This document shows positions 10,501 through 24,240 of a DNA stretch of 28,309 nt, piece after piece. The notes beneath the pieces were generated by a model. The model was not told where the DNA came from. It saw only the letters and a program-made list of their open reading frames with translations, and did no database searches. Source of the stretch: Sphaeroforma arctica JP610 (taxonomy: Eukaryota > Opisthokonta > Ichthyosporea > Ichthyophonida). The stretch is from positions 69,492-97,800 of the forward strand of contig NW_014040466.1 of NCBI RefSeq assembly GCF_001186125.1. The letters are read 5' to 3'. Both the position numbers and the translations under genes were made by a program. Each line of letters starts with the position of its first letter. The stretch's first letter is position 1.

Positions 10501-13500
10501 TTGAGAAGCGGGCCTAGTATCAAATTTGTAAATACACGCCTGTGTTAGAAGTAAATATTGTACCAGCCGTCAACTGTGCTCAAATTGAGATATGTGCATC
10601 TGAACTCGTTTAGACGTGTGAACGGAATCGAAAAACGTCTTTCATGCACACAATTATAAATATGTAGTTACGTATTTATGTGAATAAATACCCTTTACTT
10701 CAGCTGCTGACATACATGCTTTGTGTGTGTACTTCTAGAGTATCATGTACAGAGTAATACATCACATGCAAGTAATCGCAAATCCAATTAACGTAATTTG
10801 ATTGGGCCCATCATCTTTATAGCCATTGCGACCGTTCTTAATTGTGTATGGGAAGGGACCTATGCATGCCGATAGTTCAAACCTCTCAATTCATTCGGTT
10901 TGCAGGCGCCATAGTATAATTTCTTAGCTTGGGACAAGTGGGTTATAACATTATAGGCTGTGTAACAGTCAGCTTTATTTCACCTCATGCTAAGTCAATA
11001 ACACTTGTACATAGAAATTGCAGCTATGTAGCGAACTGTCGTATGTCCCCTCGTTACTATGCCAACCACTCACTTCCAAGTCCAGGTGTGTATAGCAATA
11101 TAAGCTATGCATGTATCTGTCAGTCTTATGCCACCTCAGGATGAGTCAATAACACTTGCACACAAGGATTACAGCTATATAGTTCCTGAACTGTCGTATG
11201 TCACCTTATTACTATGTCAACCACACCTTTCCATGCCATCAGGTATCTACAAACCCACATCTGTATGTCACTTCATTACCATGGCAACGACACCTTTCCA
11301 TGCCATCAGGTATCTACAAACCCACATCTGTATGTCACCTCATTACCATGGCAACCACACCTTTCCATGCCATCAGGTATCTACAAACCCACATCTGTAT
11401 GTCACCTCATTACCATGGCAACCACACCTTCCCATGCCGTCAGATATCTACAAACCCACATCTGTATGTCACCTCATTACCATGGCAACCACACCTTCCC
11501 ATGGCATCAGATATCTACAAACCCACATCTGTATGTCACCTCATTACCATGGCAACCACACCTTTCCATGCCATTAGGTATCTACAAACCCACATCTGTA
11601 TGTCACCTCATTACCATGGCAACCACACCTTTCCATGCCATCAGGTATCTACGAACCCACATCTGGCAGCGCCTTCATCAACGGATACAACATCCGCACA
11701 GACATCGATGAATGCCGACGCGTGCTGGGGCTCTGTCCACAAGTCAACACGTTATTTTCAGGTACATATGCTGTTTATACTTCGATTGTGTTATTTTCAG
11801 ATACATATGCTGTTTATACTTCGATTGTGTTATTTTCAGGTACATATGCTGTTTATACATCGATTGTGTTATTTTCAGGTACATATGCTGTCTATACATC
11901 GATTGTTTTATTTCTAGGTGCATATGCTGTTTATACTTCAATTGTGTTATTTTCAGGTATATATGCTGTTTATACTTCGATTGTGTTGTTTGAGGGTACA
12001 TACATACTGTTTATACTTCATTTTATTATCTGCAGGAGCATACATACTGTTTATGCCTCGATTATGTTAACTTCCTATGTGGTATTTATGTGTATAGACA
12101 TACTGTTTATACTTCGATTGTATTATCTGCAGGAACATACATACTGTTTATACCTCGATTGTGTTGTGTGCAGGTACATACATACGACTTAAACCTCGAA
12201 TGTGTGTACTCAATTGTTGTTTTTAACCAATATGGCATCGAAATAAAATGTTAATGTTGAATTGGTTTCTGCCAGAAGCCCGTCCCCGATCTTGCTTATG
12301 TTGTTTTGAGAGAGAGAAACCCAAAAAGATTTCATATACCGCTCCTATCCGTTTCCAGAAATTATCCGCGATCGAATCCAAACCCCTACAACCCCTACAA
12401 CCCCTTTAAAAACCCCCTAAACCCTAAACCAGTTCCAAATCACACCACTCTTCATCGAATATATCCCTCACAGGCTTGACAGTTGCTGAGCAGCTAGACT
12501 TCTTTGGCACCCTCAAGGGCATTCCCAAGTCCGACATCACGCGAGAGATTGATGTCATGTTGGAGGATCTGGCTATGGACGAGAAGCGCGACTACTTCCC
12601 CAGTGGACTCAGCGGCGGCATGAAGCGCAAGCTCTGCGTGGGCATCGCATTTATGGGTGGTTCTAAGGTGGGTGTTTGTGAGTATCGTCGCATGGGTTGT
12701 TCTAAGGTGGGTGTTTTGTGATGCTGGATGTGTGCCTGGGGATAGTTAGTGTGTACACCAGGGTTAGTATGTACACTTAACTGACCCGTGGTTGAAAATA
12801 GCTTTAACCTGGTGAGTATCGTCGCATGGGTTGTTTTAAAGTGCGTGGTTTGTGTTTGTGTTATCTGACGTGTGTGAGCATGTATGTATAGCACTTGTGT
12901 TGATCCGTACAAACCTCAATGTTAGTATACATACTGTCAAGAGCGGCATAGTACGCATTCACCTTTTGAGATTTCCTTGGGAGTGTTTGGGGGAGGCGTG
13001 TGTGTGTCATAGTTTGCTCGATTATTATGTTATTGTCTGTCGGCAGATCTTACTTAGTGTGGTGTGGACTATCGAATATTTGTGATCCGTATCAGCACCA
13101 GCTTTTGGGTCAGAATTTAGGGTTTAGGGTTGGCGCTTGCAAACTGCTGACACTTCATCCACCAGCAGTGTTTGCATCATGGGCATAGTTCGTGTCTCAT
13201 GCATGGCTTTACCAAATGGTGACCTAAAATCCTATACCCCTAAAACCTTAAACCCTAAACCCAAAAAGCATGGTGCTGTACTCTATAGTACGCTTCACCC
13301 CCTACGGTGCACCCCTACAGCGGGATTGATCACAGCCTCATGATATACTTTCATTAGTGATCGAAACTAGTGGATCGATCTACGTTGCTACATATGACTA
13401 GCATCTGCTTGTATTTAACAGACTTGCGCTTGAATATACAGCAAATACTGCAGTGTAAGTAACTAGTTTCTACATACGAGTGTGCGAGTAATATTATGTG

Positions 13501-16500
13501 GTAAAAAAAAATCTTACTATAGCTATAGACACGGGGGATCTGATCACGAAGTCTCTTATTAGATCGTAGTATTCACATCGGCTTTAGTTGCCGATATTTA
13601 ACCTACGATATTCAAGCGAAAAACTAAGCAATTCATGTACGATATATACATAGTATACGACACACAATATACGACATAAAACTTATTACAACATTTGCCT
13701 TGAAGGTAGTATTCCTGGACGAGCCCACCAGTGGTATGGATCCGCAAGCGCGACGGTCCACGTGGGATCTGATCACAAAGTTTAAGAAGTCGCGTACTAT
13801 TCTGTTGACCACGCACTTCCTGGACGAGGCCGATATTCTGGGCGATAGAGTGGCCATTATGAGCGAAGGCAAGGTCAAGGCTTGCGGAACGCCTTTGTTT
13901 CTGAAGGTACGGTGTGGCTAGTAAAAAGGAATATAAATATTTATATATTTATATATATGTATGTGTGTGTGTGTGTGTATGTATATATCTATATATATTG
14001 TATATTATAAATATATATATATATATATAGAATGGCCAATTGCCAGCCCCAGGTATTGTTGCCCTTGTGTCGAGTGTCCAGACACACAATACCGCCGTAT
14101 TTGGCATAAGATTGCCTCATCGTATAATTGCTGTAGAATAAGCCATTTAAGGTTTCCGTCACTTGGATAGATATACATACATATATATATATATATGCAT
14201 ATATAAGCAAATATGTAGACCAGGTGACGGGAACCTTAAAAGGCTTATTCTACAGCNNNNNNNNNNNNNNNNNNNNGCATATATAAGCAAATATGTAGAC
14301 CAGGTGACGGGAACCTTAAAAGGCTTATTCTACAGCAATTATACGATGAGGCAATCTTATGCCAAATACGGCGGTATTGCGTGTCTGGACACTCGACATA
14401 AGGGCAACAATACCTGGGGCTGGCAATTGGCCATTCTATTCACACACATATATATATATATACATATATTATATTGTATAGTATATATTGTATATGTGCG
14501 CGTGTGGCAATAGCAATCTAGTGATGCACAAGTAGCTGTACATAGCAGTATCGTACCGGGGCCCTACACGGGTCATGCGTCGCGGCGGATGGAATTTATG
14601 AAACTATCCATGCATGGCCTACGTTTTCTGTGTATATCTCACCGATACAGTTCGATATACCACGGCACTAGATGTCAAGTCATTCAACTGCTTACGCTGA
14701 CTATCTATATATCACTCCTTGCACTTTCTTTTATTTTTATCTTGCAGGCACAGTATGGTATTGGGTATCAAATGGTCCTGGCCAAAGGACCGAACTGTCA
14801 GGAGAAGGCCATAACTGAAGTGCTGGAGAAGCATGTGAACGTTGTGTTATTGAATAATATTGGTGCAGAGCTTAGCTACCAATTGCCTCAGACGGAGATG
14901 GACAAGTTTGTACCAATGTTCCAAGAGTTGGAGCAGAGACTGCAGGAGCTTGACATACAGTCGTACGGGGTATGCAGCCAGTGACACACGCATGAATGAT
15001 CCTTGAGTGTGTATGTATATGTTACTTTGTATATTACAAATAAAAATATACACACATGTATACATAGCACGATCTGTCGTACTTGTTTGGATGTACACTA
15101 CGACAACATCCTTTTCTGTATGCGCTACAAAGCTACGAAACTATCGATATCGTGAATGTTCGTCTCTTACACAACGTATCTCTAGAGATACGAAAAGGAA
15201 TTGGGTTGGCGACTTCGCTTTCCTTCCACCAAATATGTAAACGCTAAACACGAAACTGTCTATAGAGCTACGAAAAGGACAACTCTTCGTTCATCTTGCC
15301 GGCTACCTAGTGACGAATGCTTGATTGTGTGACGTATCGTTTACTGTTTACAGGTGTCTTGCACTACACTCGAAGAAGTCTTTCTGAAAGTCGGCGAGAT
15401 GGAGCACGATGATGAAGGCGAGGCCGACGACAAAGACTCGGATAGCAATGACTTGTATAACAAGTATGTAGACAGATACACAGCTACCAGTACACGCGTG
15501 CATGCATATGTGCAATCGTGGTTGCAGGGACATGAATAGCAATGCCATACTCAGCAAGTATCGATACAGTTACCAGCACAAATATGTATACATGCATGCA
15601 GTTTCAATGGTAGATGTGAGTGTGTGTATGTTTGGATATATATATGTGTGTGTGTGTGTGTAAGATGAGTAAATGTTGTTTCTTATTAGATCACTTTCAA
15701 CTATTACACTCTGATTGTGCAGATAGGCTGCCCATCAGACATGCATACCATCGCTTATGATTGCTCAAGCGCACTCAGGTACACTTTAAAAACGTATATT
15801 TACTACATATTCCTATGAAGAGCGTTTCGTATCATATATGTTTATATTATATGTATATGTATGTAGGTATATATATGTGTGTCTGTGTGTGTGTGTGTGA
15901 ACTGATAAATCTTTTCCTTCTCATCCATCCTTTCTATTTTACTGCCTGCAGAGATGGCGCATCGAGCACTTTGATGTCCGAAGTTGGTGTCGATGTGAGT
16001 AGTGTCGATGGTAAGTTCCAAGTCCTGACTGGCTGCCACTGGTTGGTATATGGGTTGGCACTCATACAGGCATCTCGTCCGTAGTCAAACACGCATATTT
16101 GTTGTATGTATATGTATATGTATATATATATATCATACGCACACGCACACACACAGAGAACTGTACGTGTACAAACGTAGATACAGATTATACACACCCG
16201 CAGACGTAGATACAGATTATACACACCCGCAGACGTAGATACAGATTATACACACCCGCAGACGTAGATACAGATTATACACACCCGCAGACGTAGATTG
16301 CTACATCTCTCGTTCAAATTAGCTAAACACTAACCACCTAAAATTCTAAAATCCTGCATCGGGTTGGGTGAAAGTGGTAACGTAATGCGTAAGTGTGATT
16401 GCGCGCTTTCGCTCCGCTTGTCTATTCCACGGACAAGTGCGGTTGTAATGTTTTAGGGTTTTGAACGTTTGGCCGATTTAGGCTCAAAGGTCCAGTAGTG

Positions 16501-19500
16501 TGCAAGCATGCACCAAACTTCCAATGAAACACACTCTCGCAGCATCCCATTCACAGACCGCAATCGTATGTACTATGTATGTGTGCGTATGTATCATGTA
16601 TCATGTATATGTATGTATTTGTGTATATGATGTAAACAGTATGTCATATGTGTGAGTACATGTATATAAAGCTCTCATAGTACACATAATACATCCGAAG
16701 AACTTCACTCACGCCATACTATGTTATGGCATATCATGCAGGATCGCGTGAATGCATGAACAAACTTACGTATGTGTCGCAGCTAACGTGCATATACGCG
16801 TATATCACATCTCATGGCAAGCAGGAGGCGATGATTTCGAAAATAGATATCTGATGTCACCAGGCTATGCACTGGCATGGCAGCGAATTAAAGCACTCCT
16901 CGTCAAGCGATATATTAACGCCAGTAGAGATTGGAAGGTGGGTGTTTAATTAGAGACGTGCGCACAGTATATGATATGCAGATATATATATTTATATGTA
17001 TGTATATATATTTTTATATTTATATATATATACATATATATTTATATATATATACATATATATTTATATTTTTATGTATATAATGTATATATATATATAT
17101 ATATATATCTCTCTATATATATACATATATATATATATGTGTGTGTGTAGATGTATATATATGGATATATATATATATCGGTGGATTTATTTGGTGTGTT
17201 ATGATACTCTCGCTTGTATCGCACATGTGAGACAATGTCTTTCCTTCCCACGAGCATAGACTTGTATCACAGCGGAATCTTCACACAAATGAGTAGATGT
17301 TAAATAAACCGATGTGTAAGCATCTGGGCACTACTATGTGGCAATGTATACCATTTTGTGAAACGAGTGCGTGGGTTAGGCTGGTGCAGTGATGGATATG
17401 TGGCGATGTATAACATTTTGTGAATACAAGGGCGTAGGTTTGGTCTGTCAGGCTAGACGAACACGTACTCTTGTACGCACTAAGTATAGTTCAGTGTTTC
17501 GGCTACATGCTTTGTCCTTTTTCTTAGACCTACCTATATCTCTACCTATCCTCAGAAATGGTCATATATCATATAAGCCCTATGTATACACTATACACCT
17601 CCTTGTACAGGTTGGACTGGCCCAGTTGATGGTGCCTGTAGCCTTCTGCCTGTTGGCGTTGTGTTTGGGTAAGTTCGCACCTAACCCGTCTGACAGAGAT
17701 TGGACTCCGATGAGAGTACTCACCTCTGACATGTACTTCGATCCCGCTGTACCCCAGGTATATATACACGTGTGTATGTAGCTTCTCCTGTGGAGGGTAT
17801 ATATACGTGTGCGTGTAGCTTCTCCTGTGGAGGGTATATATACAACGTGTGTATGTAGCTTCTCCTGTGGAAGGTATATATACGTGTGCGTGTAGCTTCT
17901 CCTGTGGACGGTATATATACAACGTGTGCATGTAGCTTCTCCTGTAGACGGTATATATACAACGTGTGCATGTAGCTTCTCCTGTGGAGCGGTGCTAGTA
18001 ACCGTGTATGTGCCTGTGCATGGATGTGACTTGTAACCCAGAATGTGCTATGTGGTACATATTTCAAGCTGACTGGACTGTGTTGTCTATTACAGCGTAA
18101 CTAAACTGCCCCATTTGGCACATACAGTGTTTCAACTGGGGCGTGTGTCTAGAGATGTAGGGTTTGAAAACCCCATAACCCTAAAACATAGTAGATATCA
18201 AAAGTAGTTCAGTTGGCACATACACAGTATAGTAGCCGGAATGTACCGTACATTACATATACGTTTTAGTATTTAGACATGTATTGTTGGACACACGTAT
18301 ACCGTGCATTGACTTATGTATGTCATCCATTACGTACACGTCTTAGCAATCAAAAATATTCACTGGGTATACGTATGCAATCAGTGACTATAGTATGTTG
18401 TCAATTCGTATACGCTTTAGTATTCAAACGTGTAGAATTGGGCGCATTTACATTATATTGTGACTGAAATTATTATCCATTACGTAAACGCAGTACGTAG
18501 ATCAATCAGTGCCGGATGTGGGAACGGTTGAGTCATGGAAGACGGTCATACCATTGGTGGAGTTTGGATTAGACATAAATCCCAGCACAGATATGCTGAA
18601 CTACCTACTCAACATGCAACGCACTGTGGGCCAGGAGTTTCTGGAGACAAATCTGGGAGCCTTTAGGTACGACTGAGATATTATATATATACTATACATA
18701 TTATATATATATATACGAAAATTGATACATATATACATATGCAAATATATATATACATATATACAAATTTATTACAATTATTAGATAGATATAGACAGAT
18801 ACTCATATACATAAATATGTACAAATTAAGGATTGTTGAGATTTGGAGTTTTTAGGGTTATATAGTTGTCAAGTATTGTATTCTCGACCCTTATTGGTGA
18901 TGTTTTATTACTCGTGCTGAATGTTCTGTTTATGTGTGTGTGGTCACATGCGTCTGAGGTGTGGTAGTATCCGCTTAAATACGGAGGTGACGATGCAGTT
19001 GCTTCATGGTATAACGTAAGCATATATACAGTTTTGTGTTATTGACTTGACTTCCACAACCAATTAGTAACTTGTATATATGTATATATATATATATATA
19101 TTGTAATATGGGTGTGGTCCACAGATAGTAGTGAGCTTGAAGGCTCGTGTGCAGAACTGAATAGTGTCTGATGCATGCTTGATGGTTCGGGTGTATTAGG
19201 GGTGATTTTTTTAGAGTGATGGAGGCATGGAGAAATGTTGCGCGCCTTATGATATTGGTTTATGCCTACAGCTGATTTGATAAGCGTAGACCAATAGAAG
19301 AAGAGCATAACACATTTAGTAGTGTAGTGTAATAGTATGATGGAATACATGGCGAGAAAGGAGATGTTGCGTCGGTGACCAGAGGGTCTGACGGCAGGCA
19401 ATGTCTAGCTATAGGTATATATGTCAAGGTTGTGGGATGATCAGTCCTCACAACCTTGTAAGCTATTACACTACTTTGATCCTATAAAGTACAAACGTTG

Positions 19501-22500
19501 TTTCACTCTAAACCGTTCGTGAACTAAATTAGTTACTCACAATCACCCCTCATACACCCGAACCATCAAGCATGCATCAGACACAATTCAGTTCTGCACA
19601 CGAGCCTTCAAGCTCACTACTATCTGTGGACCACACCCATATTGCAATATATATTTATTTATATATAGATTTATATATTATATTATAATATAAATATATA
19701 TATATGTGTGTGTGTGTGTATACATATACATATATAGATATATATATTATATGTATATCTATATATATACATATCATATTCACTATCACACCCGAACACG
19801 AATCGGCTCTTGTTTACTATCTCACGCATATAGTATGGTGAATGAGACAGTCAGCGATGTGTTGAACGCCAATGTCAGTACGTGGATCAGTGGAGAAAGC
19901 ACCCACAGTTTGGGTAAGTAGATCCACTACAGTTGTGGTGGATAGACGACAGTTGTGTTATAGGTATATCTGTCCATATATGTTGACACCAATAGCTTAT
20001 GAATGCTCACTCATAGGCGATATAGATTATATTTTAAGCATGTGCAAGTGCAGGCCTTCTCGTGCGGCTGTGAAGTGGCGCTTAAGCGCAAGTGTAAGGT
20101 GGAGCTGTATGCCTACACGCATGTGTGCGCCTGCATAGGGCAACCTCGTAGGAACAAGTACACCCGCGAGTGTACCTATCGCACTCGTGACCAAAACATT
20201 TCTTTGTCAAAACGGCAATTGTACCGAACTTCCAATATCCGTGTCTGTACAGGTGTGTATGTGGGCCAACTGGTAGAGTCTCTGGTGCGCAGCGGACTGC
20301 CAGACCCCACTCAAGAGTTCAACATGCAGTTCGCTATAGATCCGCTGCCTCGAGATGCGCAAAAAGGTAGGTATATTTGCAGCAAGAATTAGTATACTCG
20401 TAGACAGGTAGTTTAATATCATTGTGGTGATAGCTGCAGATGACCCTTCAACGTATATTGCGCACATTGCGAACACATCTCGCCAGTGCTTTTCCATTGA
20501 CTAGTATGGCTGTGTTCGTTTAACCTCGTGGAATCCAATGGCGACAACAAGAACATGGATCTTCCTAAAACCCTAGAACCCTAAAACCGTCAATACCTAT
20601 CTTTGCCTCTGCCTCTCCTGAAAGTCACGTAGCGACTTGCTTTACTTAACATACATATACCGACAGGTGCAAGCGTAAACATACACGTACATGCATGCTG
20701 AAATAGTACACACAGCCCCGGCAGCAGCTATCCAATACATCTTCCTTGAATCTGCGTGGATCTCGCTTTGTGCAACACCGGTAACATAGCTATATGATAC
20801 CCTAAACCCAATACTCTACGCCACTTTTCCGCCTGCTTCTCGGTCGCGCATAGTGTGACTGAGGCAAAGCGTACTATATCAACAAACGCTTTTAGTTAAA
20901 GCGCCTATGCCCTAAATCTTAAAATGCTTTGCCCTTTTGTTGACCTCTTCCTCTGGTACTTTCCGAACACTTGCAGAGGCGTACGATTCTGTGGCCATAG
21001 ACAATTCAGCGTTCAACATAGCCTTCTTCACACTCTTCGGTATCGTGTGCTCCACTTGTTGTATTATGATCTTTGTGGTCAACGAGCGAGTCAGCAATTC
21101 GAAGAATATCCAATTCATCAGCGGCGTCACACCATTGCAATACTGGAGCACGGCGTAAGTGTGCACTGTCTTGTCGTACATGCATGCGCACACACTATAT
21201 ATATATATATATAGTGCGAGTGTGTGCATCTATATATATGCATATATGTATGTATGTATGTTTATAGATATATATGTGTATTTATTTATATATATATGTG
21301 TATTTATTTATATATATATGTGTGTGTGTATGTATGTATATATGTATGTAAATGTACATATGTATGTATGTGTTTTGTCATATATGTAAATCTATATATA
21401 TATTTACACGCATAACTTCAATACATCCTGTAAGTAAGTTCTGTTCATACACACACATCCTTTCAGTGATTAAGTTAGAATCGGCACTCTGACCAAGTCT
21501 ACTTCTTGATCTAGCTCATTTCACACATGTCGCTTTCTACACCTGAATGCCGTTGTTTTCCTGATTGTGTTGCCTTATTTTGCCATTTCCCATCCACTTT
21601 ACATTCAGCTTTGCCTGGGATTTCACTCTGACCTTGATCCCCAATTTGCTAATCCTGGCTTTGTTCGCCGCCTTTCAGATCGAGGCTTACACAACGGTAT
21701 GTGTACACACACAGATAAGCACACGATGTTTGTTTTTTCATATTTATATACGTTGTACGCATATCGGTATGTGAACGTACTCTGATAGCGCATGAAGTTT
21801 TGTTTTGTTTTTTCATATTTAGAGCTTTGAGTGTACAAGCTCGTCTGTCAGCTTAAGGTCTACATCACGCTATGAGCACATACTCAGATAAGTGCATGAT
21901 GTTCGTTTGTTCATGTTTAAAGCTTGGTATGATGTACACGGACCCCGACTTATGTAGTAGTCTTATCAAAATCGACCAGACAAACACGGCTCACATCAGT
22001 CAGTCGGTCTATTTATACTAGAAACTACGTTTCATTGTCTAACCTATGAGCCATTTTCCTGATTGGAATAGCATATATTTTACATATACGCGTATGCTTC
22101 ATATTCGTCTGTACCACTGCCGTGAGACGCAGTCACTCTGTGCAATGTTATAACAGATACAGGTCTCTAGCACACTATCTGACAGAGGCGTGTGCCAACA
22201 CATCCCTTTGAATAGGATGCGTATATGTACAAGGATATACTATTAATGACGGTTCACTAGACTTGTACTTGTTCACGGTTCTTTTGGTGTATGTATACAT
22301 GTACCGATAGGTTGTGTACGCCTACGAATCTCAACTGTGGCCTGATTTGATTGGTATAATTATATATGTATATATATATATATATATGAATGTATGTATA
22401 TATATATATATATGAATGTATGTATATATGTATGTATGTATTTGTGTATATGTTATAGTATATATTGTAGTATGTATATATATATATATATATATTATTG

Positions 22501-24209
22501 TATACTTGTACTGAAATGTGTAATTATACCAATGCATACGTGCACTGATAGGGGTACAATCTACTGGCCATCTTCTTGCTGATCCAACTGTATGCGTGGG
22601 GTTTCATTCCGTTGATGTACATGGTGTCCATGGCTTTTGACTCGGCCGCCACCGCTGTGAGGTGAGTGTGTCAGTATTCTGCGGATATTATCGCATTGCA
22701 ATAGGGGAGCAGGCATGTGCATGATAAGCTTAGACAATGGAAGGAACGTGTGTTGTTTTTGGTGCGGTGACGGAATCGGGTAGTCCATATTTTGTCATAC
22801 TGTATGTTGGTTTTATGTGCATGGGCAGGTTAGTGTAGTTAGAGCACAGGGGGATTTGATAGTATCTCAAAGGGTACGTTTATTAACATGTGTACGCTCA
22901 CAATGGAACCGGTACTCCTCAGTCATATCGTCGTAGAGCAAAGAAATCAGAACTATCTTGATATCGTCTTGGTATTAGCCTATGCATACTTGTTTAGCAT
23001 ATATTCAAGACACTGTGCTTCGCTTGAGATTTATATATATATAATTCTATAATTCTATAATTATAAATATATTTATTATGACACTCTGCCTTTTATGAGC
23101 GGACTTCTTACTCTGTGCACTTTTGGCAGTTGCGGCATCATCCTCAACTACATCACTGGTCTGGCCACAATGATCGCCTGCGACGTGTTGCGCAATCTCG
23201 GTAAGTTGTTGACTAATCAATCCCATAGGTTATATAAATGCACTTGGTTAATAACATACACAAATGCAGCTGTTACTATGATACACGTATCCAACTAATA
23301 TATTGTACACGGATATGTTGTCAATACCTGTCCTACACAGTTGCAGTTTCATGTCCAGGGTGTGCACAGGCACAGGCGCATGAACTACCTGTGCTAGCAC
23401 TAAGGAATGAGTATATATGTACATGCATCATGTATGTTTGTATCGTGTATGCATGTATCGTGTATGTATGTATCGTGTATGCATATATCATGTATGTATG
23501 TATCATGTATGTATGTATCATATATGTATGTATCTTTAACTATCGTGTATGTATGTAGCGTGTATGTATGCATCATGTATGTATACATCATGTATGTATG
23601 CATCATGTAATGTATATATCTTTCATCTATATCAATGAGTAGCATATCATATGTACCATATATGTATATATCATGTATGTAAGCTCCATAGTACCCCTCT
23701 CACAATCACATCATCACCATTTCTCCATCGCCATGCACGCATACGCAGGCTTAACGGCGTCGTCGACCGATGACACAGACTATTTCTTTATCGGCACAAT
23801 GATCTACTATGTGTCACTGATCTTCCCCAACTTCTGTCTGGGCATTGGGCTCATGGACCTGTACAAGAATTGGCAGTTGATGGACGTGTGCGTGGTGAGT
23901 ACCGGGGAGTGGTGGTGTTTGGGTGTGTGTATAGATGCTGGATGAGTGAGTGATTTTGAACATCCCCGTATTCGGACATTAGGGGTGAGATATATAGCTA
24001 GAATGTAGTATTGAGTTTGCATTTATTACACATGCATTACATTTATGTCCATCTTATGTGTGTGTTGAGCAGTGATATTCTTGACACCTTTGTATGCTCC
24101 CTACTATATGGTATATATATACGTATACATATATGTTTATATTTATATATATATATATATATAGTGTGTGTATGTGTGTGTGTGTTTAATATATATATAT
24201 ATATGTATG

Positions 24210-24240
<31 letters not shown>

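Noticed and set aside
11107-11917. Long open frames (up to 239 codons) through the 67-bp and 39-bp arrays
   Set aside because: They arise from repeat units without stops. The reading has no family match and crosses the true exon in the wrong frame.
18501-18666. Alternative exon 21 start at the second AG (18499-18500)
   Set aside because: In phase 0 it reaches a stop within the exon; the AG at 18492-18493 gives an open, phase-consistent exon.
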